Part shown: piece after piece, positions 9,539 to 18,702 of the stretch
Layout: the number at the start of each line of letters is the position of its first letter
Numbering within the stretch: the first letter of the stretch is position 1
From: MFWN01 sp964594115
GTDB lineage: Archaea; Nanobdellota; Nanobdellia; Pacearchaeales; GW2011-AR1
Assembly (NCBI GenBank): GCA_964594115.1
Contig: CAZQLD010000003.1
Location: 1 to 64,000 of the forward strand
Direction: 5' to 3'
DNA length: 64,000 nt
The notes under the pieces: generated by a model
What the model was told of the DNA's origin: nothing
What the model saw: only the letters and a program-made list of their open reading frames with translations
Databases searched by the model: none
Position numbers and translations under genes: made by a program

Positions 9539-9622
9539 GCGGGGATGCCGGAGTGGACAAACGGAATGCGTTTAGGCCGCATTGGCTTAGTGCCTACGAA
9601 GGTTCGAATCCTTCTCCCCGCA
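9539..9622 (+). tRNA. tRNA-Leu (anticodon TAG)
   Basis: An 84-nt class II tRNA: acceptor GCGGGGA/TCCCCGC, anticodon stem ATGCG/CGCAT around loop TTTAGGC (anticodon TAG), a long variable arm (TGGCTTAGTGCCTAC) as expected for Leu, T arm GAAGG-TTCGAAT-CCTTC, and discriminator A. No intron and no encoded CCA. Confidence 0.95.
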
Positions 9623-9639
9623 TTTTTAGAACTAGAAAG

Positions 9640-12600
9640 TTATTTTTTTAGAATATTAAGAACTTTTTCAAGCATTTCTTTATCTGTATTGCCAATATTC
9701 ATTATTGTTATTTTTTCTACTTTAATATAACCTCCTAAAAAAGTAGTTAGTTCAACAAGTTTGCCTACCCCTTTTAGATAGCCCAGTTCCTTAAGGTCCC
9801 CTTCTTCAAGAATCCAACTTCCATCTTGAGATCTATTATACCATTTCCCTTTTTCATATTTATAAAGAGACTCTGCATATGGATTTAATTTTTTCATAGA
9901 AATAACAACATCCTCTTCTAACATACTATCTGTCCATTCAGTTGTTCCTACTATAATTTTTTCTTCAGGTTTTTCAACAGGATTTTCTGCAGTTTCTGTT
10001 CCCCCTTCTGGCACTGGTTTTTCTGCAGCCCCCCCTCCAGAAGTTATAACTGCTCCTCTGTTGTCACTAGTTTCAGGCTTTATTATTTTAACAATCTCTC
10101 CGTATAATCTTCCTAATAACAGAAATCCTCTTGCTCTGTGAGAACTACTTGGAGCCAAATAAGCTAATTCATCAAGCTCTTCAACAGTTGTTTTAATTTC
10201 ATTTTCAATTACTTCTTTTCTAGTCTCTCCTTTTTTAATTTTCCCAGCTATGTTTTCAATAAACTCTTCAGCATCACTAGCAATCTCTCTGCTTCTTTTA
10301 GGAGTCAAATAATCCTTAGCTCCAATAACACTTGTATCAACCTCATGAAGAACCTGTGTTTCAATTTCTTTATTTTGAATAACATTCTTAACAGAATCTG
10401 TATCTAACCAGCATTTTAATAAGGGGTCATCACAATAGCCTACCTCTTTCCATCTATCATATGTAGAGTTTGTAGTGTCATACTCCTCTTTTGCACTTAC
10501 CTGCTTTCCAGGGTTATAAGTAGAACACACTCTAACAATCCCCTGATTATACAATTCTGGCTCAGCAAACTCTTCTGCTCCTGCCTGCAAGTTAGGCTGA
10601 GCCAATGACAATAAAGAAGGAGTTCCTGCAACACACTCTCTACTTGTAGTTATCTGCTGCTCAGCTTGTTCTTTTGCATACTGGTCTGAAATATAATTAA
10701 TTGCAAAGGAAGTTGAAACTTTTCCAAAATCACACTCATCCTGCCCGTTTATATTCAAACATAATTGCTTATAGCCAGAAGGGGCAATAAAGTCTCTTGC
10801 TTCATCTACATGTGCTCCTTTAGCAAGATATCCTCTATCAACAACATAAGTTTCAGAAGTATAAACATAAACAGAAGCTAGTTCATCAGGAATGTCTTTC
10901 AAATAAACAACATAATAAGCTCCTCTATCGTTTCCAGCATAAATATGGTAATAAACTTTATAATGGGAAGTCGGATAGGGGGTTGCAGTTGTCAAGACAT
11001 TTTCATCAAACCAAGCATGATACTGCACTGGAGAATCTGGTTCTGTCAATAAGTCAAAATCAGTAGGATATGTTGTAGAGACAAAACTCTTACAAATTTC
11101 AGTTCCAGCTTCTTCAGTTGAACGGTGAGTAAAGGCCTCCATAGAATTGATGGCATAATCATTCTTAAAATAATCAATTGCACTTTGGGTATTGTCCCAG
11201 GCACTCTGGACAGTCAAATATTCTCCTCCTCCCCTAACACCTTGGCTAAAGAAACTCTCAATTAATCTCGGTATTATAATATCCGCGAAAGGAACTAGTT
11301 GCTTCCAAAAGAACTCACATAAGTAAATACTCTTTATTTCATCACAAATCCCAATATGTCTCCCTGTTTCCAGACTCTCATTTAAACAATCCCTGTGTGC
11401 TTTTAAAATAGAAAGATAAGAGTCAATTCCTGCATGCACTCCTGATAAACAAACAGGAATATAAATCCCTTCTTTAAAATTAGGCAAGCATAAAACCAGG
11501 CTTCCAATAATCCCTGTTTGTATTACATTATCAACAGGAAACTCTCCTCCTAAATCACATCTTGAAGAAGGACAGATTACAGGATCACAAACATTAAACA
11601 TTATATTACAATCTGATGGTGACATAAAATCAGAACATCTTCCAGCTTCTCCACCAAAAGAAATCCCAGTACTGAATTTTCTGCCATTAATAATTGCATC
11701 TTCCTTTCCATAATATCTTGAAGCTTCTACAAGTGCCTGCTTAGCTCTTCCTACTAGTTCTCTTGATTTTCCTGCATCCATTCCAGGAAAACCTAATTCC
11801 TCACTTATTCCATTATAATATCTGCAAATATCATCTCCTTTTTGTTTAAACTCTATTACTCCATTTCCTCCTACATTACAAATATAATAATTAACTGCTC
11901 TTCCAGACTCATCATAAGGCTTGCCAAAGCCTGATAAAATATACTCCATTTTAACATACCATCCATTATTAACATCAAACGGAACCTCTGCAGGCAACCC
12001 TTTATAAGGCGCTCTATCAAAATACTTGACTTGCAGTTTTCCAGGATTAGCCATCTTGTTCTCATATGCTTTAGCATTTGACTCTTTAAACTGGGTTGCT
12101 TTTTTCAACCCTAAATAGTCTTTAACATCTTTATCAATTGCATTATTGGTTTTACCATCAATTGTATAAGCTTTTTCAAAACTGTAAATCCCCTTATCAT
12201 CCTCTTTAAGTTTAACAATTGTGTACGCATTTTTCACATCAGATATTGCTGTAAAACTTGTTGCCTGAAAAGATTCAGAAGCAGGTATAAACACCCTCAT
12301 AACTTTATTTCCTGTCTTAAGTATATCATCTTCGCTCCCAAAAACAGAATACTTTGTAGAAATATCTGTATTAGTCAAGGTTTTTATATTTGCAAGAGTT
12401 ATTCTATCTCCATCTAAAAGTGTTGCCCTAACTCCTAAACCCTTATTTTTTGCTTCTTCTTCAGCAGCAACTCTAGCTTCTTCCCAGTCATGATAATTCT
12501 GAGCATTTAAAGCTGTTTTTGCTAAATCTGTTTTAGTTGCATCTTTTAAAACCTTGCTCGCCCCAGGATTATTTAAGGTGCTATATAAAGTGCTAATATC

Positions 12601-15375
12601 TTTCATATCTTCAAAACTTCCCCATTCACAAAAATCTTTATTAAGATTACCCATAGATTCATCTCCTTTTTTTGGGAGCTCTATATTCCCCCAAGTATAA
12701 CACTCTTTTCTAATCTCCTCTTTAAATCTTCTTTCCATTTCCAGTCTATCAGTAACCTGTCCTTCAAAATCCAAAATATTAGTATTATTTACTAGCCCTT
12801 GTCTTGCTTGCTCTAACTTATCATTAGTTTCTTCAATATAATTAGCGTAAATTCCAATATCTTTCTCAATATTAGAATTATGGCCAAGTAAACACTTTTG
12901 GACGCTACTATAAACCTCTCCATTCATAGCCTGCTCTCCACTTGAAACAATTTTCTCACAATAATCATTCCACCCTCCAGCTTTGGTCATAATCTCCTTT
13001 CTTGCCAGAGATTTTCCACTAAATCCTTCAAACATATTTTTAGCCATTAGAATTGCAGAAGTTGCAAAACAAGCTCCTTTCAGACCTTTTACAACTTTTC
13101 CAAGCTTTTCATTGACCTCTCCCCACTGCTCTATACTCTCCTGAATATTCACCATCATTTCTTCTGTTTTCTCTGGACTTAACTTTATACCTCTTTTTTC
13201 TATACCTATTTTAAAGCTAAAATTAGCATATGCTCTAGGTCCTCTTACTTCAGAATCTAAAACTAGTTTAGCCTGCTTTTTCATATTAATATTCACAAGC
13301 CTGACAGTAATATCTTCAAAAACTGTTTGTTGATTTTTATCTAAATCTAAGGTAGTAGAGCGGGAAATAAAACCAGCTGTCCCAGAACTAGGTTTTGTAA
13401 AGCTTAACTTAACATCATTATCATCAATCTCAAGCACTTGTAATGAAGCTTTATCTTTTAAATCTAAAATACCATCTAATCCAACTCTCTCACTTTTTCC
13501 ATCTATCAACAAATCAACACTCAACTCCTCTTCTGTTGGCTTTTTAAAATCAAGCAAGTCAATAAAATGCCCCCTGTCTCTTAAATTAACTACAGCTTTT
13601 GCCTCACTCGAATCATATTTCAAAAGCCTCTGTTTATCACTTTCAGCTTTTCTTGTCCATGCAGAATCAGGATATTCCTTATAAAGCCTACTCAAAAACT
13701 CTTCTCTGTCTTCAGACATATTAAACTCTTTTGCCAAACTTGCAGCCAGATATAAGGCTTCAGCAGCATACGGCTCAAAATAATCATCATCTATTCTTTT
13801 ATCATAAGGATAAAAATCAACCAAATCCCTATAATTTTTAATTGCCTCTTTATAATATTCATAAGATGGTTCATCTTCTTCCCATTCTTTATTTTTAATC
13901 ACAGTTACTTCTGATAATTTAATTTTATAAGTTTTACTTGCCTTAACATCGTTATTATTTATAATATAGCTCCCAATACTGCCCTCTGAATTTCCCTCAA
14001 TCACTGAAATATACTCTTTTGTCATCTTTCTTCCACTATCCCTAACTCTCATTGAATACTCTCTGAGGATTTTATCTTTAATTTTATCTTGTAAAGCACT
14101 AAATTCTGAATCAGCGTTTTCTTTAGTAATAACCTCCTCAACAATAGAATAAACCCCCCTATAAGCAAAGCCTGATTCGCTTCCAGCCCAAGGATCAGAA
14201 ACAAAAACAGCAAATTCTTTTTTCTTATCTTCTTTTCCCCAAGTTCCAACATAACCAAGATAAATATTTTCTCCTTCTATAATCTCCTCCCCAATCCTAT
14301 AATCTACCTGATTGCCATCTATCTCCAAAGTAATTTTTCCAGGATTTAATCTTAAATCAAACCTGCCATCTTGAACAGAACAGCTTACACTAACTTTCCC
14401 ACCTCCAGCATAAGCATCAACATCTTCTATAAGACACTTATTATCTAATATTCTGTCTCCTTTAGCAACCCAAATCTGCTGGTCATCAACTTGTAACAAA
14501 GCAGCCTCAACAGGAGCCATAATATCCTCTACTTTAACTTTTAATCCTGCTGCACAATAAAAACCTCCCAAATAAATAGGGCTAGAAGTTTCTCCTTTTT
14601 TCAGTGTAACAGAAGACATCTTAGAATCAAAATCCCTATAAACAGAAACACTAACCCTATCACTCTCAATAGATTCTGTCTTAATGTAACCTTTTCCATT
14701 CCAAAAACTATATTGTTTATAGTATCTTAACCAGTCCTCACTGCTTAATTCAGAAACATAAAAGCTTGTTCTTCCAATTCCTAATGCCCCTTCAACATCA
14801 TAATCAATCACAGCTGTTAAGTTTCCACCCACCCAGTCAGGCATATCATCTTCAGAATCTTGTCTTTTTAAATTAACGACAAAATAGCCCATATTATCAT
14901 CTATAGGTGTATCTGCTAAATCTCTAGTCTGTCTCAGATCAAATCTTGGAGGAAAGTAGGTTATTCCCGCAACCCCTTCAGGTCTTTCTCCTGGAAATGT
15001 AATTGACTTGACTCTTGAAACATCAATTAAAGGATTTGTCTGTATAAGCATTATTTTACAAAAAACAGGGACATTTCGCTCTTCTAACAAATCAGACCTT
15101 ACAACAGCTGGCTCACATCCTCCAGGAGCTACTTGAACAATAAAATCTTGTCTTTCCCTGCAAACCTCTTTATCAAATCCAGGCCAATAAATACTCGGAG
15201 AAGTATAATCTACTCCACTAAAAGAACCTGGGCTATAATATTGTGTATTAATAGAATTTCCTATAACCTGATAATCTCCCACCTGGGCATCTGCAATTGA
15301 AAGACTCATAAATATCAAACCCACCACTAATACAAAAAACAAACTCTCTGTTTCTATATTTTTATTTAGCGCCAT
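9640..15375 (-). CDS. Giant secreted/surface protein (1911 aa)
   Basis: The ATG at 15375 follows the upstream stop by one base and gives a signal peptide (LFFVLVVGLIFMSLSIADA, about residues 12-32). An alternative TTG lies three codons earlier. The first third is beta-rich with paired Cys. A TPR-like helical stretch around residues 510-600 (YYKEAIKNYRDLVDFYP...EALYLAASLAKEF) precedes a long helical/coiled middle. A Cys-rich segment around 1280-1420 contains hydrophobic stretches that could be membrane-associated. The C-terminal 300 residues are charged. I recognise no catalytic domain. Co-directional with and directly behind the 647-aa pilin-like gene, so probably one extracellular assembly. 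At 5.7 kb it takes about 9% of the window. Confidence 0.8.
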   Translation of the reverse strand: MALNKNIETESLFFVLVVGLIFMSLSIADAQVGDYQVIGNSINTQYYSPGSFSGVDYTSPSIYWPGFDKEVCRERQDFIVQVAPGGCEPAVVRSDLLEERNVPVFCKIMLIQTNPLIDVSRVKSITFPGERPEGVAGITYFPPRFDLRQTRDLADTPIDDNMGYFVVNLKRQDSEDDMPDWVGGNLTAVIDYDVEGALGIGRTSFYVSELSSEDWLRYYKQYSFWNGKGYIKTESIESDRVSVSVYRDFDSKMSSVTLKKGETSSPIYLGGFYCAAGLKVKVEDIMAPVEAALLQVDDQQIWVAKGDRILDNKCLIEDVDAYAGGGKVSVSCSVQDGRFDLRLNPGKITLEIDGNQVDYRIGEEIIEGENIYLGYVGTWGKEDKKKEFAVFVSDPWAGSESGFAYRGVYSIVEEVITKENADSEFSALQDKIKDKILREYSMRVRDSGRKMTKEYISVIEGNSEGSIGSYIINNNDVKASKTYKIKLSEVTVIKNKEWEEDEPSYEYYKEAIKNYRDLVDFYPYDKRIDDDYFEPYAAEALYLAASLAKEFNMSEDREEFLSRLYKEYPDSAWTRKAESDKQRLLKYDSSEAKAVVNLRDRGHFIDLLDFKKPTEEELSVDLLIDGKSERVGLDGILDLKDKASLQVLEIDDNDVKLSFTKPSSGTAGFISRSTTLDLDKNQQTVFEDITVRLVNINMKKQAKLVLDSEVRGPRAYANFSFKIGIEKRGIKLSPEKTEEMMVNIQESIEQWGEVNEKLGKVVKGLKGACFATSAILMAKNMFEGFSGKSLARKEIMTKAGGWNDYCEKIVSSGEQAMNGEVYSSVQKCLLGHNSNIEKDIGIYANYIEETNDKLEQARQGLVNNTNILDFEGQVTDRLEMERRFKEEIRKECYTWGNIELPKKGDESMGNLNKDFCEWGSFEDMKDISTLYSTLNNPGASKVLKDATKTDLAKTALNAQNYHDWEEARVAAEEEAKNKGLGVRATLLDGDRITLANIKTLTNTDISTKYSVFGSEDDILKTGNKVMRVFIPASESFQATSFTAISDVKNAYTIVKLKEDDKGIYSFEKAYTIDGKTNNAIDKDVKDYLGLKKATQFKESNAKAYENKMANPGKLQVKYFDRAPYKGLPAEVPFDVNNGWYVKMEYILSGFGKPYDESGRAVNYYICNVGGNGVIEFKQKGDDICRYYNGISEELGFPGMDAGKSRELVGRAKQALVEASRYYGKEDAIINGRKFSTGISFGGEAGRCSDFMSPSDCNIMFNVCDPVICPSSRCDLGGEFPVDNVIQTGIIGSLVLCLPNFKEGIYIPVCLSGVHAGIDSYLSILKAHRDCLNESLETGRHIGICDEIKSIYLCEFFWKQLVPFADIIIPRLIESFFSQGVRGGGEYLTVQSAWDNTQSAIDYFKNDYAINSMEAFTHRSTEEAGTEICKSFVSTTYPTDFDLLTEPDSPVQYHAWFDENVLTTATPYPTSHYKVYYHIYAGNDRGAYYVVYLKDIPDELASVYVYTSETYVVDRGYLAKGAHVDEARDFIAPSGYKQLCLNINGQDECDFGKVSTSFAINYISDQYAKEQAEQQITTSRECVAGTPSLLSLAQPNLQAGAEEFAEPELYNQGIVRVCSTYNPGKQVSAKEEYDTTNSTYDRWKEVGYCDDPLLKCWLDTDSVKNVIQNKEIETQVLHEVDTSVIGAKDYLTPKRSREIASDAEEFIENIAGKIKKGETRKEVIENEIKTTVEELDELAYLAPSSSHRARGFLLLGRLYGEIVKIIKPETSDNRGAVITSGGGAAEKPVPEGGTETAENPVEKPEEKIIVGTTEWTDSMLEEDVVISMKKLNPYAESLYKYEKGKWYNRSQDGSWILEEGDLKELGYLKGVGKLVELTTFLGGYIKVEKITIMNIGNTDKEMLEKVLNILKK

Positions 15376-15376
15376 T

Positions 15377-17320
15377 TTATCCAAATTCTACGCCCAACTG
15401 ATTTATTTCAACATTATTATAATTAATTTGCAAGTCTTCTACATTGTTAGGAACCCCAAAATTTTCTGAATTAATAATTAAATTTCCTGTTTGCAATTCA
15501 GATTCAGTAACATAGTGCTTTTGAGTTCCTCCTCCTGAAACCGCAAAGCTCACAATCTGGTCAGGAATCTCTAATGTGAAACACTTTTTCTCACTCGCTC
15601 CAAAAATTCCAAAAATTCCAGATTTAGGAACATCAACACACTTTTCAGTTAAACTTCCTTGGAGATTAATAATTGAATCAGTATAAACATAAACCTTGAT
15701 TTCATACTCCCCTTCAGTTAGTTCAACTTCTTGTTGTTCTGGATAAACTACAGTAACTGTTTCTTCATCTTTGACAAAAGTAAGAACTGCATAGTCTTCT
15801 GTCAACTTTTTATATGCTTTCTGAACCTCTAAATTAAGTTTATATTTTTTATCTAAAACTATAAATGCTGTACCATTTCTAAGGGTTGAAATTAGATATT
15901 TCTGAGATTTATAGCCTTCAGAACTTGCTAATATAAATCCATTAACACACTGCGGAAACTCAGAAGTTAAAACAGCATCTCCTCCAAAAATCTCTGTATT
16001 TCCAATATAACAGGTTGTGTCAAAGCACTTAAATTTAATCTGAGCTTCAAGCGGATCTAATTTACTATCATAAGTATAAACACTCATTTCTGTTAGCTTA
16101 TGCTGACATAATTCTGGAACAACATTAGGCAAACCCTCAACATCCAAAGCCTCTCTTGGCTTGTTTTTATCTATAACAACCCCTATTGGAAACTGAAACA
16201 TCTCTTCAGAATCATAAATCTGTATAAGAACAGGATAAGCAACATCATAAACAAAATGATATGGAACATAGCAAAAACCTAAAACACCAAGACCTTCTTG
16301 CAAACCAACAGGCTCTGCTAACAAAATCCCTTCTTCAGAAGGCCAAACCTCTATTTTCATAGGCCAATCTCTTAAATATAAAAAGTTAACACTCTCTCCT
16401 TCTCCACCTACATCTTCCCCAATATCTTGGACAAAATACTTCCCATCTTTTCCAAGAAAATAATAATTACCTTTAACTTTCATTGCAGGAACATTTGCCT
16501 CCAAAGCAGTGACTAAATCTTCTCTAACATCTTCAACAAGCCAAACTTTTGGAGAGCATCCAATTTCACTTCCATCAACCGGGGCATAAAGCCTTAAAAA
16601 ATCAACAGCATAATTTTCTAAAAACAATTTCTTTTCTTCTTCCTCATAAATCTTCTTTGCAATATCATAAAACCTGCCCAATCTTGAGCTAACAGAAAGC
16701 TTATGGCTTGTTTGCCTTCCTGTTGTCTCACCATAAGAGACTATCAAAGGCATTTCCAAATCTACTTTAATTTCTCTGTCTTTAATCTCTACTTCTGCCT
16801 CTGGTTCTCCTGCCTCAACAACAAATCCCTGCAGCTCAAAATCTCTAAAACTACACTCTTTTATCCTATCCTCAAGATAGTCTGCCATTTGAACCTGCAT
16901 TTTTTCCTTACTAGGAACTCGCTCTTTTGCAATACCATTTCCAGAAACATAATACCAGTAAGGAATACCAAATCCTAAAAAGTCAAGCTGTGAAGAAAAA
17001 GGCATATAGTCCGAGCCAGGTTCAAACTCTGGAAGTTCTAAATAACCTGCCTGACTGCCCATTAACGAAGCTGCAATTTTTGTCTCATCCTCTATACAAG
17101 ATAAAAAATAATTATAAACAGGAGCGACCTCACGAGGCAAAACACTAGGCACAATCCTGTCTTTCAGTAAAACATATGCTACAACAGAAGCAACAATTAA
17201 GATTGCTATAATTACAAAAACTGTAACCTGTGAGCGCTTTGATTCAACAACTGTTTTATAATTATTAAAAATAGAAACGCGAGTTCTTCTTTTATTTTTA
17301 ATTTCAAAATTATTTGCCAT
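15377..17320 (-). CDS. Large pilin-like membrane-anchored surface protein
   Basis: A 647-aa protein. A basic cytoplasmic N-terminus of about 30 residues ends in ESKRSQ, followed by one hydrophobic helix (VTVFVIIAILIVASVVAYVL). This layout resembles type IV pilin-like proteins of DPANN archaea, though the peptidase cut site is not certain. The external part is a mix of beta-rich domains with several Cys pairs (SCIED, CSFRD, CSPKVW, CFDTTCY). It lies one base upstream of the giant secreted gene, and its start codon overlaps the end of a tiny RHH-like gene, so all three should share one transcript. Function is inferred from layout only. Confidence 0.75.
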   Translation of the reverse strand: MANNFEIKNKRRTRVSIFNNYKTVVESKRSQVTVFVIIAILIVASVVAYVLLKDRIVPSVLPREVAPVYNYFLSCIEDETKIAASLMGSQAGYLELPEFEPGSDYMPFSSQLDFLGFGIPYWYYVSGNGIAKERVPSKEKMQVQMADYLEDRIKECSFRDFELQGFVVEAGEPEAEVEIKDREIKVDLEMPLIVSYGETTGRQTSHKLSVSSRLGRFYDIAKKIYEEEEKKLFLENYAVDFLRLYAPVDGSEIGCSPKVWLVEDVREDLVTALEANVPAMKVKGNYYFLGKDGKYFVQDIGEDVGGEGESVNFLYLRDWPMKIEVWPSEEGILLAEPVGLQEGLGVLGFCYVPYHFVYDVAYPVLIQIYDSEEMFQFPIGVVIDKNKPREALDVEGLPNVVPELCQHKLTEMSVYTYDSKLDPLEAQIKFKCFDTTCYIGNTEIFGGDAVLTSEFPQCVNGFILASSEGYKSQKYLISTLRNGTAFIVLDKKYKLNLEVQKAYKKLTEDYAVLTFVKDEETVTVVYPEQQEVELTEGEYEIKVYVYTDSIINLQGSLTEKCVDVPKSGIFGIFGASEKKCFTLEIPDQIVSFAVSGGGTQKHYVTESELQTGNLIINSENFGVPNNVEDLQINYNNVEINQLGVEFG

Positions 17321-17447
17321 TTTTCTTCTCTTTTTTAATTCTCTTTTTTATTAGATCCATAATCTCTGTATTAATATCTTTCTCTAATAATTCTTTAAAT
17401 TTCCCCCACATTTCTTCATCTTCTATTAAAAGTAAGTATTTTTTCAT
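17310..17447 (-). CDS. Tiny ribbon-helix-helix-like protein (45 aa)
   Basis: An intact 45-codon frame opening with MKKYLLLIEDEEMWGKFKEL and ending in a Lys-rich tail. A short beta strand followed by two amphipathic helices is the pattern of RHH (MetJ/Arc-type) DNA-binding proteins; short RHH proteins commonly autoregulate. Its last codons overlap the start codon of the 647-aa surface protein, implying translational coupling. A TATA-like box and a perfect palindrome lie just upstream. No toxin gene is adjacent, so a toxin-antitoxin role is not supported. Confidence 0.6.
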   Translation of the reverse strand: MKKYLLLIEDEEMWGKFKELLEKDINTEIMDLIKKRIKKEKKNGK

Positions 17448-17468
17448 TTTTCTCTTTTTTCGTTGTAA

Positions 17469-17482
17469 TTTTATATAATACA
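17469..17482 (-). promoter_or_regulatory. Probable TATA box of the RHH/surface-protein operon
   Basis: On the minus strand this reads TGTATTATATAAAA. It lies about 22-35 bases upstream of the ATG at 17447, the distance expected for a nearly leaderless archaeal transcript. This is inferred from position and base composition only. Confidence 0.45.
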
Positions 17483-17498
17483 ATGTTTTTAAATCTTT

Positions 17499-17527
17499 CT
17501 TAGTAACTTAGTAACTAAGTTACTAAG
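17499..17527. promoter_or_regulatory. Perfect palindrome, candidate operator
   Basis: Two 13-base arms (CTTAGTAACTTAG and CTAAGTTACTAAG) flank a 3-base spacer. The site sits about 17 bases upstream of the TATA-like box of the RHH/surface-protein operon and about 50 bases past the end of the frameshifted gene. Each arm contains smaller internal repeats (CTTAG, GTAAC), as expected for dimers binding side by side. An oligo-T tract is absent, so a terminator is less likely. Confidence 0.55.
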
Positions 17528-17576
17528 TAAATTTCATTGTAGAAAGCGTATGGAAATTTTTTGAAAAAGATAAAAT

Positions 17577-17815
17577 TTAATCTTTCACTCTAAAAGTTAC
17601 CTTAAACTTATCATCAAATGAAACCTTACCTAACATATTAAACTGATTCTTAGTAACAGGCAATTCAAAATCAGGAAAAATAGCAATATATGTTATTCCA
17701 GAATCTTTTTTTGCATACTATAAGATATGCTTTCTTCTAAAAGTTTCCTTCTTCCACTAAGTGTTATTTCACCTTCAGCTAATTGGCCTATATTTTTGGT
17801 TTTTGATGATGTCAA
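17577..17815 (-). pseudogene. Frameshifted small gene (about 80 codons)
   Basis: From a TTG at 17815 the frame reads MTSSKTKNIGQLAEGEITLS and continues to SYSMQKK, then stops at an out-of-frame TAA. The adjacent frame carries a plausible continuation (DSGITYIAIFPDFELPVTKN through to FKVTFRVKD and a TAA at 17577-17579). The switch falls in a run of seven A on the coding strand; one extra A would restore a continuous frame of about 79 aa. A recent pseudogene, a sequencing or assembly homopolymer error, or slippage are all possible. No family recognised. Confidence 0.55.
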
Positions 17816-17917
17816 ATAAACATTAACTTAGTTAAAAATACATTATAAATTTTTATATACTCTAAAACATAACTAAAAAGATAAAATTTATAACCTCTTT
17901 TAGTTATCTCTGTGTAA

Positions 17918-18050
17918 GGTCCTGTGGTCTAGTGGTTATGACACTTCCTTGACGATGTAAGGAACCTAGGTTCCTTGACAATCATCTTCATAAGATTGTC
18001 ATAATACATCAAAATGGAAGAGATCCCAAGTTCGATTCTTGGCAGGACCA
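17918..18050 (+). tRNA. tRNA-Val (anticodon GAC) with 60-nt intron
   Basis: The exons at 17918-17954 and 18015-18050 give a 73-nt tRNA: acceptor GGTCCTG/CAGGACC, anticodon stem CTTCC/GGAAG, anticodon GAC, T arm CCAAG-TTCGATT-CTTGG, discriminator A. The inferred intron (17955-18014) sits at the canonical 37/38 site. It is unusually long and structured: GATGTA pairs with TACATC on the outside, with two internal hairpins (17959-17976 with 8-bp arms, and GACAATC/GATTGTC at 17977-18000). It would be removed by the archaeal splicing endonuclease at a bulge-helix-bulge. Exact cut sites are inferred. Confidence 0.9.
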
Positions 18051-18097
18051 TTTTACCTAAATAAATAAATTTATAAATTCCAAATCTCTATAGTAAT

Positions 18098-18340
18098 ATG
18101 GTTATTAAAAAAAGAGGGAAATATTGCCCAAAATGTGGAGCAAAATTAAAACAAAAAGACCAATACTGCACTGCTTGTGGCTATAGCTTTAAAAAAAGAA
18201 AAAAAGAACTTAACATAAGAAATTTAATAATTCTGATAATAATTATCATCGTAGCCTGGTTATTAATAAGGCTTATCAGCGGAAACCCGCTAATTCCCCA
18301 GCCATTACTTGATATTTTTACAAATAATACTTCAGGATAA
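18098..18340 (+). CDS. Zinc-ribbon membrane protein
   Basis: An 80-aa protein. An N-terminal zinc ribbon (CPKCGAKLKQKDQYCTACGY, two CxxC pairs at about residues 10-31) precedes a Lys-rich linker and one transmembrane helix (about 41-60, Ile-rich), with a short tail of about 20 residues. The gene lies just upstream of L44e on the same strand. Zinc ribbon plus single TM is a common small archaeal membrane architecture without an assigned function. Confidence 0.75.
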   Translation: MVIKKRGKYCPKCGAKLKQKDQYCTACGYSFKKRKKELNIRNLIILIIIIIVAWLLIRLISGNPLIPQPLLDIFTNNTSG

Positions 18341-18371
18341 TGTTTAAAAAGCCTTTTCTTTTCTGATTTTT

Positions 18372-18701
18372 ATGAAATTACCTAAAACAATAAAGCGGCA
18401 CTGCCCTTTTTGCAAGAAACATACAGAACATAAAATTAGCCAGGTCTCTACAGGGCACAAAAGAGGTTCTTTAAAAAAAGGCTCTAAAGAAAGAGCAAGA
18501 AAAAGAGGAAGAGCAAGAGGATATGGAAATTTGGGCAAATGGAATAAACCAGCTGTAACAAAATTCAAAAGAAAGACAAAATCAACTAAAAAAACCAACC
18601 TCTTATATACCTGCCAGGTCTGTAAAAAGGCTCACGGTCAAAAAAAAGGAAAAAGAGCAGGAAAAGTCCAAATAGAAGCAAAGGAGGAAAAGAAAAAATA
18701 A
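18372..18701 (+). CDS. rpl44e: Large ribosomal subunit protein eL42 (L44e)
   Basis: A 109-aa protein. It shows the L44e signatures CPFCKKHTEHK near the N-terminus and CQVCKKAH near the C-terminus (two zinc-binding Cys pairs), plus a GRARGYGNLGKWNKP core. The extra Lys/Glu-rich C-terminal tail makes it slightly longer than usual. It is followed one base later by S3Ae on the same strand. In many archaea L44e is linked to S27e, which here lies about 10 kb away. Confidence 0.95.
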   Translation: MKLPKTIKRHCPFCKKHTEHKISQVSTGHKRGSLKKGSKERARKRGRARGYGNLGKWNKPAVTKFKRKTKSTKKTNLLYTCQVCKKAHGQKKGKRAGKVQIEAKEEKKK

Positions 18702-18702
18702 A

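Noticed and set aside
17310..17447. RHH-like gene as the antitoxin of a toxin-antitoxin pair
   Set aside because: Neither neighbour resembles a toxin; the downstream gene is a 647-aa surface protein.
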